64,000 bases of DNA from contig SDUX01000005.1 of assembly GCA_008729055.1 (NCBI GenBank), positions 62,001 through 126,000 on the forward strand, written 5' to 3'. The notes under the pieces were generated by a model. The model was not told where the DNA came from. It was given only the letters and a program-made list of their open reading frames with translations, and made no database searches. Origin of the DNA: Pyropia haitanensis. Taxonomy: Eukaryota > Rhodophyta > Bangiophyceae > Bangiales > Bangiaceae. Of this stretch, positions 11,132 through 21,644 are shown one piece after another. The position numbers and the translations under genes are program-made. Numbering within the stretch: position 1 is the first letter of the stretch; every line of letters begins with the position of its first letter.

Positions 11132-12681
11132 ATGAAGGCGTCGCCGCCGCCGCGCCCGCTGTCCCGCCCTTCCCCTTCCCCCCGGATTTTGGCGGCTCGG
11201 CCTTTCCCTCCCCCACCCTCCCACCCCGTAGCGTCTGCTGGTGCGCCCGCCACGCCCCTCCTCCCCTCCCCCCCCTTGGTGCTGTCCATGTACGCGTCGC
11301 CCCTGCCGCTTCCCGCCTTCCCGTCGCCGTCGCCGTCCGCATCGGCGGCCATTGCCGCGGCGGCCGCCGCGGGGATGTACGCCGTGCCCGGCATGAGTGG
11401 CGCGTTTGGGCCCGCGCCTGGCGGTGTGGCCTTTGGCTATCTTGGCAACGCGCCGCCGATGCCGCTGCCGCTGCCGTCGTTGGTCTCTGGCCAGGCCCCG
11501 CTGCCTGTGGCCGGCGGGCATGCGCTGACCACGAGGGTGGGTACGGCGGCGGCGGCCCCGCCGCTCGGGCCGGCCACACCATTGGCGGCCTCGGTTTCCG
11601 CGCCCACCGTTGGGCATGTCATCCCCGCTCCGTGGGCGCCGCCTCCCACCGCCACCCCTGCGGTAGCGGCCGCCCCGGTGGCTGCTGCGGCTGGCGTGCC
11701 GCCCACCCCGCCTGCCCACCCCACCCCCGCTCCCAAGCGCAAGATCACCCGCACCCGCCGGCGCAAGTCATCCCCCCTCCCCCCGCGGACGTGGCGCTGG
11801 ACCAGCTTGCGCGCGCTGACCTTGCCGGCACCACCGCTGCCCGCAGCCGTAAAATGACGGCGTCGGAGCGGGAGGTAATGCTCCACCGGCGGCGGCTGCG
11901 GAACCGCGCGTCGGCTGCGCGGTCACGGCACAAGGCACGGGAGGCGGCGGCACGAGGCGGGGCGGCTACCCCCGCTGGGGGGGGCGGGAGCGGCGGGGCC
12001 GGCGAGCCGCCGGCCGCGTCCCCCGCGGCGCCGCCACCCGCAGCAGCCGTAGATGCGTCAGCCGTGGCTGACGTGGCCGTCGATGATACGGCGGCGGCGG
12101 TGGCGACGCTGGCGGCGCTGCCCCTGGGGCCGACGCGCGCCCGAGCGGCGGCGGTGGCGGCGGTCAAGGCGCCGCCTGGCCCTGGCGTGTCGGCCGACGG
12201 CGCGGCCGAGCGCATCGCGGATGCGATTGCACGGAATCTGCAGCTTCGGGAGCGCAACGCGCGGCTGCGCGCTGCCATTGAGACGCTCCAGCGGGATGCT
12301 CGTGTGGCTGGTGGCGACGGCGTTGCCGATGGGGCCCCCGCCGTTCCCGCCGCAGCGGTGGTGGCAAAGGCGGCACCCTCTCCCCAATCCCCTGTGACGC
12401 CCATGAATGTGGTGTGCGGGGTGGGATGCAACCGTGACGGTGGTGGCGGTAGCGTCGGCGGCGGTGGCGAGCCGCTGGCGGACCAGTCGTGCGGGTCGCT
12501 CGAGTTTAGGGACTGTGTCGTACGGGCCGACGGTGGCGGTGGCGGTGGCGGTGGGGTGATGGCCGCTGGGGCGAGCGCCCGCGACGGTGGGGGGGATGGT
12601 TCCCTGGTTGGGTCGAGCATGTCGGGGATGACGCTCGCAGGCGAGGCGGTGCAGCAGCCACTGGTTCGCCCGCTTGTGTAG
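11132..12681 (+). CDS. bZIP-like transcription factor (frame broken at 11772-11784)
   Basis: Predicted nuclear DNA-binding protein of about 516 aa if one missing base is assumed. The first ATG of the good frame is 11132; its N-terminal half is Pro/Ala-rich with Met/Phe/Tyr-containing stretches like an activation domain, then a basic KRKITRTRRRK patch. At two C6 runs (11772-11784) the coding sense passes to another frame, as if one C were lost. After that comes a clear bZIP basic region at 11884-11940 (RRRLRNRASAARSRHKARE, with the N-x7-R spacing). The heptad leucines (12244 onward, LRERNARLRAAIETL) lie about 106 residues after the conserved Arg instead of about ten, separated by Ala/Gly/Pro sequence. 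The tail is Gly-rich. Family call is solid for the basic region; dimerisation geometry is unusual. A short unseen intron rather than an indel at 11775 is possible. Confidence 0.72.
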
Positions 12682-13737
12682 GAGGGGGTGGAGTGATGGG
12701 TGCTCTGGCCGGGGGCCTGAGAACCGTAGGAGCGAGGGGCGGCGCCCAGGCGGCCGTCGCGGACTGGTTGTGGGGCTCTTGTGGCAGCTTGGTGTGATGC
12801 TGTGTGTACGCTTTTTCCTTCCCTGTGTTTTTCCTCTGTGTGTGGTTGCGCTGGTGCAACCCTGTTCCTGTGGTGATTTCTTCTCTGGTCTTCTTTTGCG
12901 GTTTGAGTGTCTGCTGCACGTCCGCGGGTTCGCTTTTCCCCTTGGCCTCTGTACTCGTAAACAGTTTGTTCTTCACACCTGTCTCCTGTCTGCGACCAGC
13001 GACTGATGGCCAGCAGACGACGGATGCCGGCCACACGCCTGCCCGACAAACCCGTCGTCCTGCTTCTTTAGACACACAGGGAGTGCTGCTAGCCGCCGGC
13101 ATGGAGCGCGTGGATGATCAGGCGCGCAGACTCGGAGCGGCACGAGCAGCCGCATTGCCGCCACCACCGGCAGATACGTTTGCTCCACGTCGCTCCTCCG
13201 CAAGGGGAACATATACCTCTCCTATCGGCAGATTCAGATAGATGCGACTGTGGTCAACAAGGGGTCACAGCCGACCCCGTAGCGGATACACCGCCGTCGT
13301 GCAGTCCCCGTGGGAGCATTCATACCGCGACCGGGGGGCGAGCAGGTTGGGGACATGCCCCACCCGCGTTGGGGGGGGGGGGGGGGGGAGGGGGGGCGCC
13401 ACGGCGGCAAGAGGGGTGGCCTCGACGATCCGCCCCGGCATGCGCCGGCGCTCGGTGCTGGGCGCAAAGAGCCGAGTGGGGGCGATCCCCACCGACGGTA
13501 TGAGGGGGCCGTCGCTGGCTCACCTATCCTTTCCCAGATGCCAGCCAAGGGTGAATTCCTGCTGTCTGCTGTTGCAGATTGCCAAGGCAGTCGGGTACGC
13601 AGAGACAGCAAGCGCACCTCCGCTGGCCACCCGCGTTGGGGCAGTGGCAGTCGTGACCCACGCTTTTCCCTCCCGGCCACCCTCCCCTCCCCCCCCCCCC
13701 CCCCCCCCCACCCGCCGAAACCTCGTCAGTACACCCC
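12682..13737. other. 3' UTR-like and intergenic sequence
   Basis: 12700-13000 is unusually T- and GT-rich (runs such as TTTTTCCTTCCCTGTG), which suits a 3' UTR and termination region of the bZIP-like gene. 13370-13390 holds a long G run and 13690-13710 a C run of about 20. No gene recognised. Confidence 0.5.
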
Positions 13738-14823
13738 TTGTCCGCACCGCCCATCCCCTCGGCCGTCCTTCCCCATCCTCCAATCCCACTCTGCCTCCAC
13801 CCTCCCCCCCGCACAACGCGCCGCCACCACCACCGTCCCGCCCCTCCGTTGCTGCCTCGCCCCCTCCCTCCACCCGTCCTCTCTCCTCCCTCCCCTTCTC
13901 CCTCCCCCCTCCTGCCTCATTCCAGGGGGACGCGCCACGGGCGTTGTGTTCTACATCCGCCTCACGCCGCCCAGCGCTTCTGCCCTGTGCTGTGGCCTCC
14001 CACCAGAGGCGGTGGCACCCACCGGGTGGGTGTCCCACACCACCCTGGCCGCGGCCCCCGCCAGGGTGTGCGTGCCGCAGGCTACGGCCCGTCGGCAGGT
14101 GGTGGGGGGGGTGGCGGCGGTGGTGGCGACGGCGACGGTGACGGCGGCGACGGGAGAGAGGGAGAGGGGGAGGGGGAGGAGGAGGGGGTGCCTGCCACCG
14201 CCGCCACCCTGGAGGAGACCCCCGCCCGGGACGGCCCGCCCGCGGCCGCCTTCGCCCCTGCCGCTTCTAACGGCGGCGGCGGCAGTGCCGGCGAGCCCAC
14301 CCCCCCACCCCCCCCTCCCTTCCCCGCTCCCCCGTCGCGTGCCTGCCAGGCACTTGCCCACCTGGTGGCAGGGGCGACGGTGCACTGGTCGCCCACCCCC
14401 CCCGCCCCCCCCCCGCCGCCACCCGCCCACGCGGCCGCCCTCGCAGCCCGCCTCGCCCGCTTCTGGTCGGCCGCCAACGAGGCGGCCTACGCGGCGCTGG
14501 TGCGGGAAGTGGTGCCCCGGTCGGCCCGCGCCGCCGCCGCCGCCGCCGCCGCCGCTGCCGCCGGTGGGGGCGGGGGTGGCGTCTGGGAGGGCACCGCCGC
14601 CGCCCTGCGTCTGGGCGCTGAGGTGGGCCTCAACGTCGTCGTGTCCATGGCAACGGCGTTTGTGGTGGGGCGGTGGGTAGGGTCCCGGCTGGAGGAGGGG
14701 ACGGGCGGCGGGCCGGGGGAGGTCACACCGTACGCTCCTCTTTTCCGCACCCATCGTCAGAAAAAGTGCTCTGCCAAACCACATCGTGGCATGAGCACGC
14801 GTCGACAGCAGGAAGACAAATAG
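13738..14823 (+). CDS. probable V-ATPase assembly factor, Vma12/TMEM199-like (ends uncertain)
   Basis: Only the part at about 14415-14700 looks like conserved protein. It reads ALAARLARFWSAANEAAYAA then LVREVVP, matching the R-L-x-(8-9)-E-x2-Y-x2-LV pattern that precedes the membrane segment in Vma12/TMEM199 proteins, and then VGLNVVVSMATAFVVGRWVG, matching the first transmembrane helix. These proteins sit in the ER membrane and help assemble the V0 sector of the vacuolar H+-ATPase. The expected second helix is missing: after about 14720 the frame runs into an INO80-like fragment on the other strand. A GAG|GTCACA at about 14718 could be a splice donor. N-terminal sequence is Pro-rich and may switch frame at a G8 run (14104-14111), so the true start is unknown. 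Call rests on short similarity recalled from the family, not on a search. Confidence 0.4.
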   Translation: MSAPPIPSAVLPHPPIPLCLHPPPRTTRRHHHRPAPPLLPRPLPPPVLSPPSPSPSPLLPHSRGTRHGRCVLHPPHAAQRFCPVLWPPTRGGGTHRVGVPHHPGRGPRQGVRAAGYGPSAGGGGGGGGGGDGDGDGGDGREGEGEGEEEGVPATAATLEETPARDGPPAAAFAPAASNGGGGSAGEPTPPPPPPFPAPPSRACQALAHLVAGATVHWSPTPPAPPPPPPAHAAALAARLARFWSAANEAAYAALVREVVPRSARAAAAAAAAAAAGGGGGGVWEGTAAALRLGAEVGLNVVVSMATAFVVGRWVGSRLEEGTGGGPGEVTPYAPLFRTHRQKKCSAKPHRGMSTRRQQEDK

Positions 14824-15186
14824 CTTGTCGTCCGTCTGACACTCAGCTGCCATGTCACGCCGGTCCGCCAAGGCCAACTGACCGTCAAGCCACGCATACT
14901 TGAAGCCCGTCGCCTGCACAGAGTGGTCCAGGATGTGCGCCACCTTGGTGAACTGCGAGTAGACGAGCACCTCGTGGCCTTCACGCTTGAGCCGGCGGAG
15001 GAGGGCGTGCAACACCTGCATCTTGCCAGCGTCAGCCACCAGGCGGCCGCGGTCAGGCATGGATATCGGCGAGGTGCCCACAGCACCACCATAGGTGCCA
15101 AACAAGCACCGCCACAGCGCAAGGTCCTCCGCGACAGAAACACCGCTGTCCACAGGCGACCCCGGGTAGGCCAAGGCTTGTGCCAC
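14789..15186 (-). pseudogene. INO80-type SNF2 helicase C-terminal fragment
   Basis: About 130 codons match the start of the SNF2 helicase C domain: DAGKMQVLHALLRRLKREGH, then VLVYSQFTK (motif IV region), WLDGQLALADRRDM and FVFLLSTRA. Preceding MPDRGRLVADAGKM is typical of INO80 rather than Snf2 or CHD enzymes. The fragment has no ATG, has a stop shortly upstream, and ends right after STRA, just before the GGLGINL motif that every active member needs. ATP hydrolysis would need the missing N-terminal lobe too. It is therefore a broken copy or a lone exon. It lies tail to tail with, and overlaps, the end of the Vma12-like frame. Confidence 0.75.
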
Positions 15187-15356
15187 ACTTGACAGGGCCT
15201 ACTGTACCATGTTGGCAGAGCAATGGTGACCCGACGCTGTCGTCCCATCCCGACTACCGGGTCGTTGGTGGTGGAGCCATTCTCCACTCTTGTCCGCATC
15301 GGCGCGCTCTCCGTACCGTGCAACCCGCAGCCGTCAACCAAGGTCGGCGGCCAACG

Positions 15357-16667
15357 TCAGGCCCCCCCGTCCTCCCCCCGGCTGTGCACCCAGTCGGCAG
15401 CGCCAGACTGGCGGCCTGGCAACGGTCCCCCCTCCCCGCCCTGCCCGGGCGGGGGCGCCCACGCCGACCCTCCCCCCCCGTGGAGGGCCTCCCAGTCGGC
15501 CACACCCCGCGCCACCGCCGCGTCGCGCGCCGCCCCCGGCGGCAGTGCCGCGAGCGCGGCGGCGTTGCGGCGCGCGAGGGCGGCGGCCAGCCAGGCCTCC
15601 CCCCCCAGCGTCCGGCGGGCGGCCACCTCTGGGTAGCGGGCGGTATACCGGCGGGTCACGTCCGCGACGCCCTCCCCCGCGGCGAGGATGTACGCCAGGC
15701 GCTTGCCCCAGCCCGCCTCGTACAGGAGGGGCGTATCGAGGGCCGCCTCGCACGCGTCGGCGTGGACCCACCGCCGCGCCGTGGCGCTCCACACCTCCGT
15801 CCACAGGTGGTCCGTCGAGTCCACCACCAGCCGCGCGGTGAGGCCCGCCGCGACCGCGACGGCCGTAAACGCCTGCGCCCACTCGCCGCACCGGCCGCGG
15901 CGGGTGGTGAGGAGCGTCAGGGGGTGCGCGTAGCGGGCAAACCGGGCCACCGCCCCGCAGCCGCCGCACGCGTGGAGCTCCACCCGTGACGCCCGCCCCG
16001 CGCGCTCCGCGGCCGACGGCGTGGCCATGGCCGTCACGGTCGTCGCGCCACCACAGGCGCCACAGGGGAGGGTGTCGACCCAGGTGAAAAAGTCGGCCTT
16101 GAACCAGGTGAGCAGCGCCCGCGTCAGGCGCGCGTCTGGGCAGGTGGCCAAGTCGTTGCGCGCGGCCGCGGCGGGGGCGGCCGCGTCCGACGAGGCGGGG
16201 GCGGCGGCAGCGGCTGCGCCGGCGGCGGCGGCACCAGACGCCCCGTCGGCGGCAGCACCAGCAACGCTCTTGCCATCACCCGCGCGGGTGGCAGCGGCCA
16301 GCACGTGGGGCGGTATAACCCGCTGCGCCCACTCCCGCACCGACGGCTCGTGGTACTCGCGCACCGCCGCGGCGTAGCGCTCCAGCCGGTCCAGCAGCGC
16401 CGCCCCTTCCGCGGTGGGCCCGCCCCCAGCAGCGCGGAGCAAAGCGGGCGCCGCACCAGGCACGGGCGGTGGCGCCGACGCTGACGACGCCGCCGTCGCC
16501 GCCACGGCGGCGGCGGCCGCCGCCGCCGCCGCCGCCGCCGCGTCGGCGGCGGCGGCGGCGTCGAGCGGCGTGGCCGCCGCCGCCGGGAGTGGCCGCGAGG
16601 CCGCCACCACCCGAGCAGCGCTTGGGCGGTCGGCCGGCACGTCGGGGGGGGGTGCCCCGCCACCCAT
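15357..16667 (-). CDS. PNG1: peptide:N-glycanase (PNGase)
   Basis: Cytosolic amidase that removes N-glycans from misfolded glycoproteins exported from the ER for proteasomal degradation. With the ATG at 16667 the protein is 436 aa; the frame is open further upstream to 17108, but that part is Arg/Pro-rich and crosses a transposon terminus at 16955. Residues 1-165 are largely low-complexity alanine. Then come LLTWFKADFFTWVD, the zinc-binding pairs CGAC (202-205) and CGGC (234-237), the transglutaminase-fold catalytic Cys260 in GRCGEWAQAF, His287 in DHLWTEVW and Asp304 in WVHADACEAALDTPLLYEAG, followed by the family signature GWGKRLAYILA. All catalytic and metal residues are present. There is no PUB domain and no obvious C-terminal PAW domain, as in yeast Png1. 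The C-terminus is a short Gly/Pro tail. Confidence 0.93.
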   Translation of the reverse strand: MGGGAPPPDVPADRPSAARVVAASRPLPAAAATPLDAAAAADAAAAAAAAAAAAVAATAASSASAPPPVPGAAPALLRAAGGGPTAEGAALLDRLERYAAAVREYHEPSVREWAQRVIPPHVLAAATRAGDGKSVAGAAADGASGAAAAGAAAAAAPASSDAAAPAAAARNDLATCPDARLTRALLTWFKADFFTWVDTLPCGACGGATTVTAMATPSAAERAGRASRVELHACGGCGAVARFARYAHPLTLLTTRRGRCGEWAQAFTAVAVAAGLTARLVVDSTDHLWTEVWSATARRWVHADACEAALDTPLLYEAGWGKRLAYILAAGEGVADVTRRYTARYPEVAARRTLGGEAWLAAALARRNAAALAALPPGAARDAAVARGVADWEALHGGGGSAWAPPPGQGGEGGPLPGRQSGAADWVHSRGEDGGA

Positions 16668-16954
16668 GGCCGCGCATGCCCGCGGGCGGGGGCGGACGCG
16701 GGCGCAGACGGCGCGACGCCCGCCGCGGCCGCGGCGGTGAGCGCGTCGCAGGGGGGGGAGTCGCCAGCACGGCGGCGGCCAGTGTGGCGGCGGCGGTGGC
16801 GGCGGCAATGAGAGTCTGGCAGCAAGAGCGCCCGCACACTGCAGGCGGTCAGGCGGCCATGGACATGGCGGCCACGGCGCGGGGCACGCACGCACCCCGG
16901 GCTGGCCGAGGCGGACAGCGGGCGGCGGTCGCGGCTGCTCCCTCCCCCGCGGCG
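16668..16954. other. upstream region of the PNGase gene
   Basis: GC-rich leader and promoter region of the minus-strand PNGase gene, ending at the terminal repeat of the adjacent element. No specific promoter motif seen. Confidence 0.4.
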
Positions 16955-17107
16955 CAGTGGTGTCAAACCCGCGAACGCCGGCACAACGTGCAGCGGCGTG
17001 CATAGCCCCTGACGGGGCTTGTGAGAGGCGGGGGGGGGGGCGAGCACGATTGCACGCCGCGTGCAACGTTGGCACGAAAAATTTCACTCGATGCACGGCT
17101 CCTTGCA

Positions 17108-18795
17108 CTCAGGGCACGTCTTGACGGCGGAACTCGGGCGTGTCTCAGACAAATAACAGAGGCAGAGAGCTTTCCTATTGGTCAGAAGTGGAAACGTGCT
17201 TCGCGCACTCGATGAGCCGGGCGTCTGGGGCACAAGAACTTACTCAGACATTTTCAAGGAAAACGAGTTGCAGACATGCCTCGTTTGTGGTCGGAAACGC
17301 AGTGTGTTTTTCCGACCACAAAAAAACACGCCGTCGCCGCAAAACAAGATCCGCAAGGGCAGACGAGAGAACCTCTTCGGGGCTCTCCGAGCCTGCAGCC
17401 TCCTGCTGTCCACAGACAGATCACGATCTGCGAGGCGCGCTGCAGCCCGTGGTCTCGCCCCTCCAGCCCACTCGAAGTGCGAGAGCGGTCCGGGCTCGCA
17501 ACAGTGTGGCTCCATTTCGAGGTGCCCCCAACCATCCAGGCGTGACCGCCGTCGTCACTCCCAGCTTGACGTCCCAGTCGTTATCCTCCCCCTTCATCCC
17601 CTCCTGTTGCGCAAGCGACTACACACTGACATGGAAGAATACCGGTTCGAGGAGAAAAACGAGCTCGTCGTGAGGGGTGAGCACGGGCACAGGACCGGAC
17701 GGTGTGATGTCACTCGTTGTGGACCCCTGATGTGTGCGCGCGGCCGCAGGCACGCCGTCTTTCCTGGAGCAATCGTGGTGTGCAGAAGGTAGCCCACCCC
17801 TCGCCGTCGTATCCCCCAGTCACCAACGATTGCTCGTAGACATTGTCTAGTCGTCAAGACAGGGCGTGTCTGGCTGCGTGCGCCCACGGAATTACAGCCT
17901 GTGTTTTGTGCATTCGCAGACACTTTCCAGATGTCGTCAAGACACGCCCTGAGGGCGTGTCTTGACGACATCTGGAAAGTGTCTGCGAATGCACAAAACA
18001 CAGGCTGTAATTCCGTGGGCGCACGCAGCCAGACACGCCCTGTCTTGACGACTAGACAATGTCTACGAGCAATCGTTGGTGACTGGGGGATACGACGGCG
18101 AGGGGTGGGCTACCTTCTTGCACACCACGATTGCTCGAGGAGAGACGGCGTGCCTGCGGCCGCGCGCACACATCAGGGGTCCACAACGAGTGACATCACA
18201 CCGTCCGGTCCTGTGCCCGTGCTCACCCCTCACGACGAGCTCGTTTTTCTCCTCGAACCGGTATTCTTCCATGTCAGTGTGTAGTCGCTTGCGCAATAGG
18301 AGGGGATGAAGGGGGAGGATGACGACTGGGACGTCAAGCTGGGAGTGACGACGGCGGTCACGCCTGGATGGTTGGGGGCACCTCGAAATGAAGCCACACT
18401 GTTGCGAGCCCGGACCGCTCTCGCACTTCGAGTGGGCTGGAGGGGCGAGACCACGGGCTGCAGCGCGCCTCGCAGATCGTGATCTGTCTGTGGACAGCAG
18501 GAGGCTGCAGGCTCGGAGAGCCCCGAAGAGGTTCTCTCGTCTGCCCTTGCGGATCTTGTTTTGCGGCGACGGCGTGTTTTTTTGTGGTCGGAAAAACACA
18601 CTGCATTTCCGACCACAAACGAAGCATGTTTGCAATTCGTTTTACTTCAAAATGTCTGAGTAAGTTCTTGTGCCCCAGACGCCCGGCTCATCGAGTGCGC
18701 GAAGCATGTTTCCACTTCTGACCAATAGGAAAGCTCTCTGCCTCTGTTATTTGTCTAAGACACGCCCGAGTTCCGCCGTCAAGACGTGCCCTCAG
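17108..18795. repeat. near-perfect inverted repeat, ~840-bp arms, 1-bp centre
   Basis: Arms 17108-17950 and 17952-18795 are reverse complements differing at only a scatter of positions, with a single unpaired base at 17951 in GACACGCCCT-G-AGGGCGTGTC. Each arm begins with TCAGGGCACGTCTTGACG-like sequence and ends with the reverse complement of TCAGGGCGTGTCTTGACG, so each arm carries its own short terminal inverted repeats. It could be two head-to-head copies of one small element. Transcripts would fold into a long dsRNA. Confidence 0.92.
17284..17322. repeat. 14-bp hairpin inside the palindrome arm
   Basis: TTTGTGGTCGGAAA at 17284-17297 pairs perfectly with TTTCCGACCACAAA at 17309-17322 around an 11-base loop. 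The mirror copy lies near 18580-18620 in the other arm. Confidence 0.85.
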
Positions 18796-19360
18796 TGGAC
18801 GCCAGAGTGCACGCCTTGGCAAACAGCTGTGCACGGCCGTCTCGAGCTGCCAGATTATTTACTACGGCCCAATTCAACAAGTGTGGGTGGCCTGTGTACT
18901 GCGCTGGACCATGAGGCAAGGTCATTGGCGCTTTCCTCGAAACCGTCGCCGTCCGGCGCAATGAGGCTGGATTTCTGAGAGTGAGGGCGTCCTTTGGGTT
19001 CGCTCAACTACTGCCGATTGGGTTGCTACGGGAGTAGATCGGGGCCCGGCGTGCGTCGGTGTGCACTGCTCCTTGCAACGGCGTGCGCTGCCCCGTGCAC
19101 TCCGTGCATAGCCCGTGCCAACGCATTGCACGCGATGCACAATGACGTGCATTTTGTTGACGTTGTAGCGACTGAGGACGACGAGCACGGGTTGTGCTCC
19201 GGAACTCATGCCTGGATAGTGTACAGCGCCGTGCGTCGGCGTTCCCAAAAATCGTGACCAGAGACCCCTGGGAGGGGGGTTTTTGACCCCTTGCACGGCC
19301 GTTGGCACGCCCAGACGGCGAAATTTTGATCCGCGGACGTTCGCGCGTTTGACACCACTG

Positions 19361-19633
19361 CGCTGCTGGCGAGGTACAACCACACGGAAATCCACGAGGC
19401 CACCGCCGCGCCCATCCATCGGTGATCTCTGTGCCACGTTGGCTGGCGTGCCCAGCGGGTGGCCCCGCGACCGTCGTGGTCGCGCGGCGCCGCGCGCGCG
19501 GCACGAGCTTGGCCGCGGCGCCGTCGCGGCTGGCCGCGACGTGCCCCCCCACACCCCCCCCCCACCCCCCCCCCCCCCCCGGCTGCCGCCGCCGCGGCAC
19601 CCGCCGCGCCCGCCGCCGCCGCCGTCGCCCGCC
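19361..19633. other. upstream region of the GYW-repeat gene
   Basis: No separate gene. Frames are open through here and through a C-rich block at 19543-19580, so the start of the next gene could lie upstream of 19634. Confidence 0.4.
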
Positions 19634-19755
19634 ATGCGGGCACCCGCGGCGCCGCGTCCGCGGCCGCCGCGCGTCCGCGACGCGGCGGGCGCCCCCCCCC
19701 GCGGCGCCGCCGCCGGCCGCCGCGGCCGCCGCGGCGGCGGGCCGCCGCCGCCACG

Positions 19756-19811
<56 letters not shown>

Positions 19812-20136
19812 TGTCGCTGCCACTGCTGCTGCTGCCGCCGCGGCCGCCGCTTGCCACTCCCGCCCCGCCGCGTCGGCTGCCGCCCGGGGCGGCGGCGGCG
19901 GCGGCGCCACCCCCGCCGCCGGCGGCGGCCGTCGCGGCGGCGGCGGCGGCGGCGGCGGCGCCGGCCGCCGGCCGCCGGCGCGTCGCGTTTGTGGGCACCG
20001 CCGCCGCCGCGACCGTGGCCGCCGCGGCGGCGGCGACGCTCTGCCGCCGCGGCGGCCGCCGCGGTCGTGCCGTCGTCCTGCGGCCGCCGGCGGCCGCCAC
20101 GCCCGCGGCGGTGCCGCTGCCGCCGCCACCGCCGCT

Positions 20137-20170
<34 letters not shown>

Positions 20171-20504
20171 GCGTGCGGCGCCGCGCGGCGGGCGCGGCAG
20201 GCCGGCCCGGCCTCGCCGCCGCGGCCGCGGGTGGCCGTCGCCGGCCGGCTGCGGACGGCGGCGGCGCCGGTCGCGGCGGCGGCGGCAGCGGCCGCCGGCC
20301 GCCGCGGCGGTGGCCGCCGCCGCGGCGTTACCGTTGCGGCGGCGTCGGCGGCGGACGCCCCACCCAGGGGGGCTGCCGGCGGCGGTCCCGCCGCTGCCGC
20401 CGCCGCCGCTGCCGCCGCCGCCGCCGTCACCGCCGGCGCGGCCATCGCCGCGGCCGCGTCGGTGGCGACCGCCGTCGAGGCTGGCCGCGACGGTGGCGGC
20501 GGCA

Positions 20505-20543
<39 letters not shown>

Positions 20544-20906
20544 TCGCCGGCACAGACGACGCCACCGCCGACGCAGAGCCGGGCGGCCGGCGGCGGCGGT
20601 CGCCGTCGGCGGCCGCCGCGACGCCCGTCCCCCCCCGCCCCCGCACGCGGCGGCCCAACGGCTACTGGGCCGACTGGGCCAACGTGTCGGCCGAGGTGCT
20701 CGCGCACGTGGCGGCCACCGCCGACGCGGCGGCGGCGGCCGCCGCGGCGGCGGCCGCCACGGCGGGGGGTGCGGCGCCGACCCCCCCCCCCCCCAGCGGG
20801 TCATGCCCACCGCCCGGGCGCTCCGCGCGGCGGGGCGGCGGGACTTGGAAAACGCCATCACCCGCCACGGGGGCTTTGCCGCCGTCGGCGGGCGGCTGCG
20901 GCTGGC

Positions 20907-21003
<97 letters not shown>

Positions 21004-21609
21004 CGCCGCCGCCGCCCCCACGGCTACTGGTCGGCGTGGCCGCGTCTCGCGGCGGAGCTGCGCGTGTGGGCGGCGGCGACGGCGGCGCCGGGCGCGGCGG
21101 GCCTCGCCATGCCCACCCGGGCGGTGCTGCTCGCGGGGGGGCGGTCGGACCTTGTCGAGGCGATTGGCCGGCACGGGGGGTTTGTCGCCGTCGCCACGCG
21201 GGCGGGGCTGTCCCGGGGGGGGGGGGGGGGGTGGGGCGGCCGGCGGCGGCGGCGGCGACGGCGGCGATGCGGGGGCGGCCGCCCGTTGCGGGCGGGGGAG
21301 GGCGGCCGGCGGCGGCTGGCCGGCGGCGGCCGGCGTCGGCGGCGGGCAGGCGGCGGCAGCCCGCGGCGGCGGCGGCGGCAGCGGCAGCAACCGAGGCGGC
21401 GGCGTCTGGGGCTGTGGGCGGCGGCGTCGCGGCGGCGGCGGCGGCGACAGCGCCGCCCGTCACCGCCGCGTCGCGCCCGCGGGGCTACTGGAAGGAGTGG
21501 GCGCACGTGGCCGCCGCGCTCGACGCGTGGCACGCCGCCTACGGCGCCGACGTGCCCGCGATTGGCGCGGCCGGCCGGGGGCGGCTGCCGCCGCCACCGC
21601 CGCTGCCGG

Positions 21610-21644
<35 letters not shown>

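Larger units (their letters stand above)
16955..19360. mobile_element. non-autonomous TIR element with giant internal hairpin
   Basis: The left end reads CAGTGGTGTCAAAC at 16955 and the right end is its reverse complement finishing at 19360; the match continues through CGCGAACG with one mismatch in about 22 bp. A CAGTGGT terminus resembles hAT elements, but the flanking octamers (CCGCGGCG and CGCTGCTG) are not identical, so a target duplication is not proven. Inside are a near-perfect inverted repeat of about 840-bp arms and clusters of GTGCA/TGCAC motifs on both outer sides (16985-17110, 19040-19160). No transposase is encoded; the longest frames are mirror images of one another. It lies about 290 bp upstream of the PNGase start codon. 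Confidence 0.65.

Noticed and set aside
17178..18635. Mirror-image 190-204-codon frames in the palindrome
   Set aside because: They exist twice because the DNA is inverted; no domain, and unlike any transposase.
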